From: Thermohalobaculum sp039822785
Lineage (GTDB): Bacteria > Pseudomonadota > Alphaproteobacteria > Rhodobacterales > Rhodobacteraceae
DNA length: 64,000 nucleotides
Direction: 5' to 3'
NCBI GenBank assembly: GCA_039822785.1
Contig: JBCBMO010000004.1
Coordinates: 372,001-436,000 of the forward strand
Shown: in pieces, positions 52,723 to 63,090 of the stretch
How the letters are laid out: every line of letters begins with the position of its first letter
Position numbering within the stretch: position 1 is the first letter of the stretch
The notes under the pieces: model-generated
What the model saw: the letters and a program-made list of their open reading frames with translations, nothing else
Database searches by the model: none
Told to the model about the DNA's origin: nothing
Made by a program: the position numbers and the translations under genes

Positions 52723-53279
52723 CCAGAGAGGATTGGATGGTCTTTGCCGCTTTTGCGTTTCCACTGGCCGGGTGTGCGATTTACTTGCTGTCGGAGAGTT
52801 TTCAACATTCCGCCAGGCTCGACGCAATGGAAATAGAATTAGGCCAAATGTACTCTTCAATAGAAGCACTGCGAAGAGAGTTGGACGAGACTGAAGATAG
52901 CGCGCTTGAAAGGGGCGTTAGAAACGCAACCCATATAGATATCATTAATGTAAGACTGCGAGACATTGACACTGTAACTCGCGTTACAACTATGGAGCGA
53001 GATGAGGAACCTCCCGCTAATTTAACCTATTTGGGCGCTCTTTCTACTTTGCAGGACACTGTTTCTGACCTCTCTGGCAAGCTTGCGTCATTGGAGCGAG
53101 GCGCATTGAGATTTGGAGAGCCCTTTGTCTTCACTACGTCAGGTGGTTCCATAGGAGTGTATTCAATGGATACATTTGGAACGCGTCGCTTTGAAAATAG
53201 CGATGAATGGTTGGTGCAAATGGAAAGTTACAATGAAGGTGCCGAGGGAATTCGTACTTGGACTGCGAGGCGCCCTTGA
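52719..53279 (+). CDS. AT-rich orphan membrane-anchored coiled-coil protein
   Basis: A 186-residue protein starting at GTG 52719 in the GTGA overlap. It has one N-terminal hydrophobic helix (WMVFAAFAFPLAGCAIYLL), a probable coiled coil (residues ~30-90, MEIELGQMYSSIEALRRELDE), and a short C-terminal beta-like part (FVFTTSGGSIGVYSMD). Codon use is markedly AT-rich compared with the surrounding complex I genes, indicating recent acquisition. No family was recognised. Confidence 0.7.
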   Translation: MTREDWMVFAAFAFPLAGCAIYLLSESFQHSARLDAMEIELGQMYSSIEALRRELDETEDSALERGVRNATHIDIINVRLRDIDTVTRVTTMERDEEPPANLTYLGALSTLQDTVSDLSGKLASLERGALRFGEPFVFTTSGGSIGVYSMDTFGTRRFENSDEWLVQMESYNEGAEGIRTWTARRP

Positions 53280-53327
53280 CGAGCAGCGCGCTTCGCTGCT
53301 TACAGCAACAACATAACGGAAGATGCC

Positions 53328-54404
53328 ATGCTGCGCCGACTGCACCACGAACAGCCCGAGAGCTTTGCATTTACGCCGGCCAACATGGCTTGGGCGGGGA
53401 AGCAGCTAGAGAAGTACCCCGAGGGGCGGCAGGCTTCGGCGATTATTCCGCTTCTGTGGCGGGCGCAGGAGCAGGAGGGGTGGCTGTCGCGCCCTGCGAT
53501 CGAGCACGTGGCGGACATGCTGGGCATGGCCCATATCCGCGCGCTCGAGGTCGCGACCTTCTACTTCATGTTCCAGCTGCGCCCAGTGGGCTCGGTCGCG
53601 CATATCCAGGTTTGTGGCACCCTCTCCTGCATGCTCTGCGGGGCGGAGGATCTGGTGGAGGTCTGCAAGGACAAGATCGCCAGACAGCCCCATGCCATTT
53701 CAGGCGATGGCCGGTTTTCCTGGGAGGAGGTCGAGTGCCTGGGCGCCTGTGCCAATGCGCCCATGGCCCAGATCGGCAAGGACTACTACGAGGATCTGAC
53801 GACCGAGACCTTCGCCTGGATCCTCGATGAGCTCGCGGCCGGGCGGGTCCCTGCGCCGGGCAGCTACAAGGGCCGCTTTAGCTCGGAGCCCGAGGGCGGG
53901 CCGACGACCCTGACCGGCGATTACCACCACAAGACCAACGGCTCCCTCGGCATCGCGCTGCAGGTCGGTGACAGCATCAAGCGCATCGACGGAACCGAGC
54001 CCGGCTTCAGCTTCGCGAACGAGCCCGAGGCGCCGGTTCGCCCGGTGATCGAGCCAAAGCCCGCTGCCGCAGCGAAACCGGCACCGCAGCCTGACGCCGC
54101 CGCTGCCCCCGCGCCCAAGCCAAAGGCAACGCCCGAGCCGGAGGCCGCCGAGCCGGAGGTTCCGGCGGAGGCACCCGATCTCTACACCGAGGCGCCGGCC
54201 GACGCGGACGATCTGCAGCGCATGAAGGGCGTCGGGCCGAAGCTCGAGAGCACGCTTCATGAGCTAGGCGTCTACCGCTTTGCGCAGATCGCGTCCTGGA
54301 GCCCGGCGGAGATCGCCTGGGTCAACGAGCGGTTGAGCTTCAAGGGCCGGATCGAACGCGATGACTGGATCGGTCAGGCGAAGCAACTGATGGGCGACGA
54401 CTAA
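53328..54404 (+). CDS. nuoE: NADH-quinone oxidoreductase subunit E with C-terminal HhH-like domain
   Basis: A 358-residue 24-kDa-type subunit that binds 2Fe-2S cluster N1a through Cys96, Cys101, Cys137 and Cys141 (CGTLSC, ECLGAC). Usual NuoE proteins are ~160-240 residues. Here a Pro/Ala-rich linker (~231-292) leads to a ~65-residue domain with DLQRMKGVGPKLESTLHELG, a helix-hairpin-helix-like motif, at the C-terminus. Such tails are known in alphaproteobacterial NuoE; their role is unclear. Start ATG with CGGAAGA upstream. Confidence 0.93.
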   Translation: MLRRLHHEQPESFAFTPANMAWAGKQLEKYPEGRQASAIIPLLWRAQEQEGWLSRPAIEHVADMLGMAHIRALEVATFYFMFQLRPVGSVAHIQVCGTLSCMLCGAEDLVEVCKDKIARQPHAISGDGRFSWEEVECLGACANAPMAQIGKDYYEDLTTETFAWILDELAAGRVPAPGSYKGRFSSEPEGGPTTLTGDYHHKTNGSLGIALQVGDSIKRIDGTEPGFSFANEPEAPVRPVIEPKPAAAAKPAPQPDAAAAPAPKPKATPEPEAAEPEVPAEAPDLYTEAPADADDLQRMKGVGPKLESTLHELGVYRFAQIASWSPAEIAWVNERLSFKGRIERDDWIGQAKQLMGDD

Positions 54405-54459
54405 AACAGTGCATTACGGTATAATAGTGAAAGCCGACTGACGGAGGAGGGGCGAGGCG

Positions 54460-55098
54460 ATGACTGCGATGGCACAAAGCAACGGTTCCCAAGCTGTCGC
54501 GGCGATCACGCGATACGGGTTCGTCTCGATTGCCATGGGCTTGGCGTTCTTCGTCTCGACGATGGTCTTCGTCCTGTTGGACGAGCGTCACCATCTGCTG
54601 ACCCTCTTCGTTCCCGCCCTGCTCGTGCAATGGCTTGCTGTGGCCTTGATCTATCTGCCCGGGCTGCGTCTGTTGCGCGGCGAGGTCGCCGAGGGCGGTA
54701 CCGGGGTGGACAAGGGAGACAAACCGCTTCAGGTCCCGCGGCTGCTGTTGTTCCTGCTCGCGCTGGTGGCCTTTCTCACCTTCCTGCTGAGCGGCGCCGA
54801 CAACACGGGGCTGATGCTTCTGTTGCTCCTCAACATGTCGTTGGTGGGTATCTACGGTTGGCCTGACTTCACGACGGATGCGCAGCGGTCCTTTGGCGCC
54901 GGCTGCATGGGCGCCTTTGGCTTGTTCCTGCTCTTCCCTGGGGCGCTGCTCGCGGGCCATGAAGCGACAACGACGCTGTTGTCGGGCCTGTCGTCGGAGG
55001 TGGCGATGGCGATCTGTGGGCTGCTTGTCGTGGCCCCGGGCTTCTTCGTCCTCTTCGCCACGCGCGTCATTCTGGATCGGGCATCCGATGCGCGCTGA
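54460..55098 (+). CDS. Six-helix membrane protein, tandem paralogue A
   Basis: A 212-residue protein with about six transmembrane helices, a strong GGAGGAGGGG site and no recognised family. Landmarks shared with paralogues B and C are ITRYGFVS near the start, LPGLRLLRGEV after helix 2, GWPDFTTDAQRSFGAG before helix 5 and the short polar tail DRASDAR. Its last 11 bases overlap the ATG of a nuoF fragment, exactly as paralogue C overlaps real nuoF. It is the most diverged of the three. Confidence 0.7.
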   Translation: MTAMAQSNGSQAVAAITRYGFVSIAMGLAFFVSTMVFVLLDERHHLLTLFVPALLVQWLAVALIYLPGLRLLRGEVAEGGTGVDKGDKPLQVPRLLLFLLALVAFLTFLLSGADNTGLMLLLLLNMSLVGIYGWPDFTTDAQRSFGAGCMGAFGLFLLFPGALLAGHEATTTLLSGLSSEVAMAICGLLVVAPGFFVLFATRVILDRASDAR

Positions 55099-55384
55099 GG
55101 AGGGTGACATCGGCACCATGCTCCAGGGCATGCGCGAGCGACACCTCGCGGCTTTTCCTGCGCGGGCGCGGCAGTTCCGGGCGCGGGCCACATCGGGCAA
55201 TACCTTGGTGCAGGGCGCAGGTGCTCATATCTTTCCTAAGGAGACGGCGCTGATTGAGAGCCTGGAGCGCAACAACAGTACGCCGCGCCTGAAGCCGCCC
55301 TTCCCGGCGGGCGTCGTCCTTGATGACTGTTCCCGCGGGGTGACGGTACAGGCTGACGCGCGGGTGCAAGAGGGAGGCGCATGA
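55088..55384 (+). pseudogene. nuoF fragment 1: internally deleted, still open (98 codons)
   Basis: The first ~27 codons align with the NuoF start (IGTMLQGMRERHLA against IFTNLYGMHDRSLA). Codons ~40-85 align with NuoF residues ~164-208: VQGAGAHIFPKETALIESLE against VHGAGAYICGEETALIESLE, then PRLKPPFPAGV in both. About 130 codons between are missing, yet there is no stop or frameshift. Its TGA overlaps the ATGATG start of paralogue B. No working NuoF could be made; the flavin and NADH sites are absent. Confidence 0.85.
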
Positions 55385-56034
55385 TGCACGACTTGCAGCA
55401 GAACTCACCGGCGATTTCACAGCTGAAGCGGTACGGACAGGTGTCGTCGACGATCGGGGGTGCCGCGGCGACGATCGGCATTATCCTCTTCTGTGCCCAG
55501 CAGTACATGGCGCTCACGGGGCTCGCGCTGACGACCATCGCGCTGCAGATCCTCGCTTTGGCGGTTCTGTTCCTCCCGTCCTTCCTCGCCTTTCGCGGCG
55601 AGCTTCGGGATGGCTCGGTTCACGTGGAAGAGGCGCAGGAGAAAGCCGCGTTCGGTAAGCCACCGCTCTGGCTCATCCTGGTCATGCTTGCGATCCTGGC
55701 GGTGCATCTGGTCGGGCTATTCTTGAGCATCCAGTCGGGCAGCATCGGCATCTTCTTCGTGTTCTTCGTGTTCGTTCTCGTCTACACGCGCGGCTGGCCG
55801 ACCTTCGAGACTCAGGCACAGCAGGCGAGTGGCGCCGCGTGGCTCGGCATGGCGGGGCTCATGCTGTCGATGATCCCCGCCATGATGGCCGGCGGCTACA
55901 TGGCGCGCAGCGGGATCATCGACGTACCGGAGGGGGTCGGCCTTCTGGGCTTCGCGGCGCTGATGGTGGTGCCGGCCGGGTTCGTCTTCTTCTCCACGAT
56001 CACCGTCATCGGACGAGCCCGAAATGCTCACTGA
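55381..56034 (+). CDS. Six-helix membrane protein, tandem paralogue B
   Basis: A 217-residue membrane protein beginning at tandem ATGATG codons behind GAGGGAGG. It shares with paralogue C the segments LKRYGQVSS, VLFLPSFLAFRGEL, WPTFETQAQQASGAAWLGM and FVFFSTITVIGRARNAH. Roughly six helices; no catalytic motif. Its last 11 bases overlap the ATG of nuoF fragment 2. Confidence 0.72.
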   Translation: MMHDLQQNSPAISQLKRYGQVSSTIGGAAATIGIILFCAQQYMALTGLALTTIALQILALAVLFLPSFLAFRGELRDGSVHVEEAQEKAAFGKPPLWLILVMLAILAVHLVGLFLSIQSGSIGIFFVFFVFVLVYTRGWPTFETQAQQASGAAWLGMAGLMLSMIPAMMAGGYMARSGIIDVPEGVGLLGFAALMVVPAGFVFFSTITVIGRARNAH

Positions 56035-56176
56035 CCAAGACGGGATCTCCGCCAACCTCTGCGGGATGCGCGATCGCTCCCTGGCCGGCGCAAAGGCACG
56101 CGGCCATTGGGACGGCACGGCCAGGTTGATCGCGAAGGGCCGCGACAGGATCATCGGCGAGCTGAAGGACGGATGA
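56024..56176 (+). pseudogene. nuoF fragment 2: first 50 codons, still open
   Basis: Codons 1-49 follow the real NuoF start closely: MLTDQDGISANLCGMRDRSL against MLTDQDRIFTNLYGMHDRSL, then AGAKARGHWDGTA in both. Counted by eye, about 17 of 150 bases differ. It ends with TGA just after the GELK that precedes the glycine-rich loop of NuoF, and that TGA overlaps the ATGATG of paralogue C. This is the younger of the two nuoF duplicates. Confidence 0.88.
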
Positions 56177-56824
56177 TGCAAAACGACAAGCAACACCTGC
56201 CGTCAACGGCGATCGGGATGCTGAAGCGTCATGGCATCGTGTCCACGGTGCTTGGCGCCACCGCGCTGCTGGGTTCGGTGCTGCTTATTGTCTTCGACCA
56301 AAATGGGGCGCTCACAGCGCTTGGGATCAGCGCGGTCGCGTTGCAGTGCCTGGCCTTCGTCGCGCTCTTCCTCCCCGCCTTCGCGGCGCTGCGAGGCGAG
56401 ATCAAGCAAGGCGCGATCGAGGTCGATCCGGCGCACGAGCGTGAAATGAGGGTCAGGATGCCGCGCTGGCTGGTCATCACCTCGGTGGGTTTTGCCGCGG
56501 CCTACATTGGCGCGCTCTTCTTCACGGACATGGACGCGAATGTCGGGATGCTCGGTCTTCTCGCTTTGGTCTTCCTCAATTTGCGCGGGAATGACTGGCC
56601 GAGCTTCGAGACGCCCGCTCAACGCGCCAGCGGGGCTGCGAGCCTTGGCATGACCGGTTTCCTTCTCACGATGCCCAGCGCGATGCTCGCCGGCGAGCAT
56701 CTCGTGCGCACCGGGTTCGTCGAGCTGTCAGTTGGAGCGGCCACGCTCATCGCTCTCGGTTTGACCCTCGTCCCGGGGCTCTTCGTCTTCTTTTCCACTA
56801 TCGCTGTCATCGGACGGGCCCAAC

Positions 56825-56835
<11 letters not shown>
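56173..56835 (+). CDS. Six-helix membrane protein, tandem paralogue C
   Basis: A 220-residue membrane protein starting at ATGATG. Shared landmarks are MLKRHGIVSTVLG, ALFLPAFAALRGEI, WPSFETPAQRASGAASLGM and FVFFSTIAVIGRAQHAH. About six helices. The final 11 bases overlap the start of intact nuoF, suggesting this is the ancestral position of the family in the operon. Function unknown; association with complex I is inferred from position. Confidence 0.72.
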
Positions 56836-58116
<1,281 letters not shown>

Positions 58117-58120
<4 letters not shown>

Positions 58121-58611
58121 GCGCGTCGCCATCGCAGCACCTCGCGCAGCTCAACGTCGGCCGGCTCATCGCGCCGCCGGGCGATCCGGCCGTGGCACCC
58201 TTCATCAACGCCATCGACAGGGTGAACGGGCTTGCCAAGCGCATGCCCGGCTTTGTCTGGATGATGGAAGGGGAGGGCGAGGGCCCCGGCAACACGGACA
58301 ACACGATAAACAGTGATCCTCGGCACATCGCTAACCTCTCCGTATGGGAGAGTATCGACACTCTGGAGGCGTTCGTCTGGAACACCGTTCATCGGCAGTT
58401 CTACGGGCGGCGCGCCGAGTGGTTCGATGCGATGGAGGAGAGGCATTTCGTGATGTGGTGGGTTCCCCAGGGCCATCGACCGACGCTGGAGGAGGCGTTG
58501 GAACGCCTCGATCTCTTGAACCGTGAGGGGCCGGGGCCGGAGGCGTTCGGTTGGGCCGATCGGCCGGAGGCGCGGCTCTGGCGCGATCATGCGTGCAGTC
58601 ATGTCGGCTAG
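58117..58611 (+). CDS. DUF3291 domain-containing protein
   Basis: A 164-residue protein: HLAQLNVGRLIAPPGDPAVAPF, RVNGLAKRMPGFVWMME, LSVWESIDTLEAFVWNTVHRQFY and MWWVPQGHRPTLEEALERL are the DUF3291 pattern, a ferredoxin-like (ABM-like) fold. It starts at GTG in the GTGA overlap with nuoF. Function unknown; its presence in a nuo operon is unusual. Confidence 0.87.
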
Positions 58612-59095
58612 GACGTGCCGGCCGCTTGCGCTTGCCTCGGCTCTGCTGCTCGCGGCCTGCGGCGGCGGTGACGACCGCCCGCCACCCGCCCCCAAGCCCG
58701 AGGCGATGGAACACCCCGAGGCGAAGTTCCTGGTCGACTACGGCGGCGCCTCCTTTCGGGTGAATGTCCGCTACGTGCCGCTCATCGACGAGAGCGTGAT
58801 CGCCGTGCGGGAGGGGCGAGGCGAGGCCGCGGCCGAGGGCTGGGCCAAGCTGAGGCTGGAGGCCGCCGAAGACTTCAGCCGCGTCTCGAACTTCGCCGAT
58901 GACCGCTACCGCGACTTCATCATCGATATGGCCGGCGCGGTGCAGGAGGAGGGCGGCATCTGCACCGACGGCTCGACCATCCGAATGTCGACCGATCGCG
59001 ACGGCGAGGTGCGGACGATCTATCGGTCGAACCGCCAGGTCTGGGTCGTCTTCGCCCTATGCCCCGAACAGGTCGTCGGACAGGCGACCGGCTGA
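58589..59095 (+). CDS. Hypothetical lipoprotein between nuoF and nuoG
   Basis: A 168-residue lipoprotein; ATG 58601 (164 residues) is also possible and gives the leader MSARTCRPLALASALLLAAC. After the acylated Cys comes a Gly/Pro-rich linker, then a compact domain with a Cys in GGICTDGSTIRMS and another in FALCPEQ. It overlaps the end of the DUF3291 gene. No family recognised. Confidence 0.62.
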   Translation: MRAVMSARTCRPLALASALLLAACGGGDDRPPPAPKPEAMEHPEAKFLVDYGGASFRVNVRYVPLIDESVIAVREGRGEAAAEGWAKLRLEAAEDFSRVSNFADDRYRDFIIDMAGAVQEEGGICTDGSTIRMSTDRDGEVRTIYRSNRQVWVVFALCPEQVVGQATG

Positions 59096-59266
59096 TCAGA
59101 ACGGTCCCCGTGCTGCGCGAAGATGTGGCCTCGCATCCCCTGCGGGCGCGACATCATGGCCGGACGCAAGGGTTCGGGGTTGCGCGAGGTTACGCCGTAG
59201 AATGAAACCGACGCATAAGGGTGATAAGCGCCCGATCAGCTGCGCTGCGCGACCAGGGAGATGGCG

Positions 59267-61369
59267 ATGACCGAGTTGCGGAAGATCGTGATCGACGGGC
59301 GGGAGATCGAGGTCGACCCCCGTCTGACCCTCATCCAGGCCTGCGAGGAAGCGGGAATCGAGATCCCGCGCTTCTGCTACCACGAGCGCCTGTCCATCGC
59401 CGGCAACTGCCGCATGTGCCTGGTCGAGGTCGTGGGCGGCCCCCCGAAGCCGGCGGCCTCCTGCGCAATGCAGGTCAAGGACATGCGCCCCGGCCGCAAC
59501 GGCGAGCCGCCGGAGATCAAGACCAACAGCCCCATGGTCAAGAAGGCGCGCGAAGGGGTGATGGAGTTCCTGCTCATCAACCACCCGCTGGATTGCCCGA
59601 TCTGCGACCAGGGCGGGGAGTGCGATCTGCAGGACCAGGCCATGGCTTACGGCGTCGATTTCTCCCGCTTCCGGGAGGCCAAGCGCGCCGTGACCGACCC
59701 GGATCTGGGGCCGCTGATCGCGACGCATATGACCCGCTGTATCTCCTGCACCCGCTGCGTGCGCTTCATGACCGAGGTCGCCGGCGTGCCCGAGATGGGC
59801 CAGACCGGCCGCGGCGAGGACAGCGAGATCGTCAGCTACGAGAGCGCGGTCGACCCCAACACGGGCTCCTTCGGCGGCCATGTGGGCGACCCGACCGACA
59901 TGGTGGTCGCCACCATCGCGGCGGGGCTGTCGTCTGAGATGCAGGGCAACATCGTCGATCTGTGCCCGGTTGGTGCGCTCACCTCGAAGCCCTATGCCTT
60001 CACTGCCCGGCCCTGGGAGTTGAAGCAGACCCAGTCGATCGACGTGATGGATGCGCTGGGCTCCAACATCCGCATCGACACCAAGGGGCGCGAGGTCATG
60101 CGCATCCTGCCGCGCAACCACGACGGGGTGAACGAGGAGTGGCTGGCCGACCGCTCGCGCTATGTCTGGGACGGGCTGCGCCGCCAGCGCCTGGATCGGC
60201 CGTACATCCGGCGCGAGGGCAAGCTGACCCCGGCGACCTGGGACGAGGCGCTGAAAGCGACCGCCAGCGCCATGCAGGGCAAGAAGGTCGCTGCGGTGGC
60301 CGGCGATTTGGCGCCGGTCGAGGCGATGTGGGCGCTGAAGGGCATCATGGATGCCATGGGCGGCGCCTACGACTGCCGCCAGGACGGTGCGGCCCTGCCA
60401 GCGGGCAACCGCTCGGCCTATGTGGGCACCGCGCGGATCGAGGATATCGACACCGCCGACGGCGTGCTGCTGATCGGCGCCAACCCGCGGGAGGAGGCGC
60501 CAGTCCTCAACGCCCGCATCCGCAAGGCCTGGCTCGCGGGCGCCGAGGTCGCGATGGTCGGCCCCGCTGCCGATCTCACCTTCCCCGCCCATCACATCGG
60601 CACGGGGCCGGAGGCTTTGGCCGGCGCGAGCCGCGCGATGCTGCTCAAGAACATGGCGGGCATGGGGTCGAAGGTCATCGTCATCGGCCAGGCTGCCCTG
60701 CGCCGGCCCGACGGCGAGGCGATCCTGGCGAGCGCCATGGCCCTGGCGGCGGAGGCTGGGGCAGGCTTCATGGTGCTGCACACCGCCGCCGCCCGCGTCG
60801 GCGGCATGGAGATCGGTTTTGTCGCGGAGGGGGGCGTTGCCGGCGCGCTCGACGGCGCAGCGGTCATCTACAACCTGGGCGCGGACGAGATCGACCTGCC
60901 GGCCGAGGCCTTCGTGATCTACCAGGGTCACCACGGCGACCGCGGGGCGCATCGGGCCGATGTGATCCTGCCCGGCGCCGCTTACCCCGAACAGACGGGG
61001 ATCTTCGTCAACACCGAGGGGCGCGTGCAGATGGCGGCCCGCGCCTCTTTCCCTCCCGGCGACGCGCGGGAGGATTGGGCGATCCTGCGGGCGCTCTCCG
61101 CGCGCCTGGGCCATACGCTGCCCTACGACGGGCTCGACGCCCTGCGCCGGCACCTCTTTGCCACCCACCCGCATCTCGCGCGCCTCGACACCATCGCAGA
61201 GACGACGCTGCAGCCGGTGGAGGCCACGGGGGCCATCGACGATGCGCCCTTCGCTGGCCCCGCGGCCGAGCATTACCTGGCCAACCCCATCCTGCGGGCG
61301 AGCCAGGTCATGGCCGACTGCGCGCGGCTCAAGGCCGAGCGCGAGCAGGCGCCCCTGGCGGCGGAGTGA
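59267..61369 (+). CDS. nuoG: NADH-quinone oxidoreductase subunit G
   Basis: A 700-residue 75-kDa-type subunit. Fe-S ligands are seen in order: CYHERLSIAGNCRMC (2Fe-2S), CPICDQGGECDLQD, CISCTRCVRF and the later CPVGALT. A molybdopterin-oxidoreductase-like domain follows with no active cofactor expected. ATG 59267 has AGGGAG at six bases; ATG 59261 abuts that site. A 194-base gap to nuoH holds no clear gene. Confidence 0.96.
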   Translation: MTELRKIVIDGREIEVDPRLTLIQACEEAGIEIPRFCYHERLSIAGNCRMCLVEVVGGPPKPAASCAMQVKDMRPGRNGEPPEIKTNSPMVKKAREGVMEFLLINHPLDCPICDQGGECDLQDQAMAYGVDFSRFREAKRAVTDPDLGPLIATHMTRCISCTRCVRFMTEVAGVPEMGQTGRGEDSEIVSYESAVDPNTGSFGGHVGDPTDMVVATIAAGLSSEMQGNIVDLCPVGALTSKPYAFTARPWELKQTQSIDVMDALGSNIRIDTKGREVMRILPRNHDGVNEEWLADRSRYVWDGLRRQRLDRPYIRREGKLTPATWDEALKATASAMQGKKVAAVAGDLAPVEAMWALKGIMDAMGGAYDCRQDGAALPAGNRSAYVGTARIEDIDTADGVLLIGANPREEAPVLNARIRKAWLAGAEVAMVGPAADLTFPAHHIGTGPEALAGASRAMLLKNMAGMGSKVIVIGQAALRRPDGEAILASAMALAAEAGAGFMVLHTAAARVGGMEIGFVAEGGVAGALDGAAVIYNLGADEIDLPAEAFVIYQGHHGDRGAHRADVILPGAAYPEQTGIFVNTEGRVQMAARASFPPGDAREDWAILRALSARLGHTLPYDGLDALRRHLFATHPHLARLDTIAETTLQPVEATGAIDDAPFAGPAAEHYLANPILRASQVMADCARLKAEREQAPLAAE

Positions 61370-61563
61370 CGATCATCCCAAGGGCCGCGCCGCCCCGTCG
61401 CATGGGGCTTGGCGAGCACAGGAGGCTAGAGAGGGCGCGTGTTCTGGATCGCGGCAAAGGGTTCCGTTTCTCTTTTTGGCAAACCCCGTTAGTCCTTTAG
61501 TCCGTACCGAGATGCCCCGGCCGCCCTGCGGTCTGGGGACCGCCCCGAAGGAGGCGACTAGGC

Positions 61564-62592
61564 ATGAGTGACGAGCTCTTCACCTTCCTGATCATCGTCG
61601 TTCAATGCCTCGTGGTCGTCACGGCAGTCCTCGTCAGCCTCGCCTTCCTGCTCTACATGGACCGCAAGGTCTGGGCGGCGGTGCAGCTACGGCGCGGCCC
61701 TAACGTGGTCGGCCCCTTCGGCCTGCTCCAGTCCTTCGCGGACTTCGGGAAATTCGTCCTCAAGGAGATCGTGGTCCCCGCCGGCGCGGACAAAACCGTC
61801 TTCCTGCTGGCGCCGCTCATCAGCTTCGTGCTGGCCGCCATCGCCTGGGTGGTGATCCCCTTCGCCGATGGCTGGGTGATCTCGGACCTCAACGTCGGGA
61901 TCCTCTACATCTTCGCGATCTCCTCGCTGGGGGTCTACGGGATCATCATGGGCGGCTGGGCGTCGAACTCGAAGTATCCCTTCCTCGGCTCGCTCCGCTC
62001 GGCGGCCCAGATGGTGAGCTACGAGGTCTCCATCGGCCTCATCATCATCGGCGTCTTGATCTCCACCGGCTCGCTGAACCTGAGCGCCATCGTACGGGCC
62101 CAGGACGGGGCCTATGGCCTCTTCTCCTGGTACTGGCTGCCGCATCTGCCGATGGTCGTGCTGTTCTTCATCTCCGCCCTGGCCGAGACGAACCGCCCGC
62201 CCTTCGACCTGCCGGAGGCGGAGAGCGAGCTCGTGGCAGGGTATCAGGTCGAATACTCCTCCACGCCGTATCTGCTGTTCATGATCGGCGAGTACATGAA
62301 CATCCTGCTCATGTGCGCGCTCATCTCGATCCTGTTCTTCGGCGGCTGGCTGAGCCCGGTGCCCTTCCTGCCGGACGGGGTGCTGTGGATGGTCGCCAAG
62401 ATGGTCTTCTTCTTCTTCATGTTCGCGATGGTGAAGGCGATCGTGCCCCGCTACCGCTACGACCAACTCATGCGCCTGGGGTGGAAGGTCTTCCTGCCGC
62501 TGTCCCTCGCCTGGGTGGTGATCGCCGCCATCCTCACCCGCCTCGATGTCGTGGGCTATGCCCGTTTCGCTGAAGCTGCCGCTGGAGCCTGA
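61564..62592 (+). CDS. nuoH: NADH-quinone oxidoreductase subunit H
   Basis: A 342-residue, eight-helix membrane subunit at the quinone-binding entrance. DRKVWAAVQLRRGPNVVGPFG, the AETNRPPFDLPEAESELVAG loop and MVKAIVPRYRYDQLMRLGW are diagnostic. A GAAGGAGG site precedes the ATG. Four bases separate it from nuoI. Confidence 0.97.
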   Translation: MSDELFTFLIIVVQCLVVVTAVLVSLAFLLYMDRKVWAAVQLRRGPNVVGPFGLLQSFADFGKFVLKEIVVPAGADKTVFLLAPLISFVLAAIAWVVIPFADGWVISDLNVGILYIFAISSLGVYGIIMGGWASNSKYPFLGSLRSAAQMVSYEVSIGLIIIGVLISTGSLNLSAIVRAQDGAYGLFSWYWLPHLPMVVLFFISALAETNRPPFDLPEAESELVAGYQVEYSSTPYLLFMIGEYMNILLMCALISILFFGGWLSPVPFLPDGVLWMVAKMVFFFFMFAMVKAIVPRYRYDQLMRLGWKVFLPLSLAWVVIAAILTRLDVVGYARFAEAAAGA

Positions 62593-62595
62593 GCC

Positions 62596-63090
62596 GTGAC
62601 CTCGATCCCCTTCGACCGTGCGCTGCGCTACTTCCTGCTCGCCGACATGTGGGCGGGCATGAAGATCGGGTTTCGCTATCTGCTGAAGCCCAAGGCGACG
62701 CTGAACTACCCCTTCGAGAAGGGCCCGCTCAGCCCCCGCTTTCGCGGCGAGCTGGCGCTCAGGCGCTATCCCAACGGGGAGGAGCGCTGCATCGCCTGCA
62801 AGCTCTGCGAGGCGATCTGCCCGGCGCAGGCCATCACCATCGACGCCGAGCCGCGCGATGACGGCAGCCGCCGCACCAAGCGCTTCGACATCGATATGAC
62901 CAAGTGCATCTACTGCGGCTTCTGCCAGGAGAGCTGCCCGGTCGACAGCATCGTGCTGGGCCCGAATTTCGAGTTCACGACCGAGACGCGCGAGGAGTTG
63001 TTCTACAACAAGGAGAAGCTCCTGGACAACGGCGCCCGCTGGGAGCGCGAGATCGCCCGCAACATCGAGTTGGATGCCCCGTATCGGTAG
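62596..63090 (+). CDS. nuoI: NADH-quinone oxidoreductase subunit I
   Basis: A 164-residue TYKY-type subunit with two 4Fe-4S motifs, CIACKLCEAICPAQAI and CIYCGFCQESCPVDSI (clusters N6a and N6b). It starts at GTG three bases after nuoH. Its TAG stop is the first three bases of a palindromic repeat element that fills most of the gap to nuoJ. Confidence 0.97.
   Translation: MTSIPFDRALRYFLLADMWAGMKIGFRYLLKPKATLNYPFEKGPLSPRFRGELALRRYPNGEERCIACKLCEAICPAQAITIDAEPRDDGSRRTKRFDIDMTKCIYCGFCQESCPVDSIVLGPNFEFTTETREELFYNKEKLLDNGARWEREIARNIELDAPYR

Noticed and set aside
61401..61500. A 32-codon open frame between nuoG and nuoH
   Set aside because: No ribosome-binding site and no recognisable product; likely chance.
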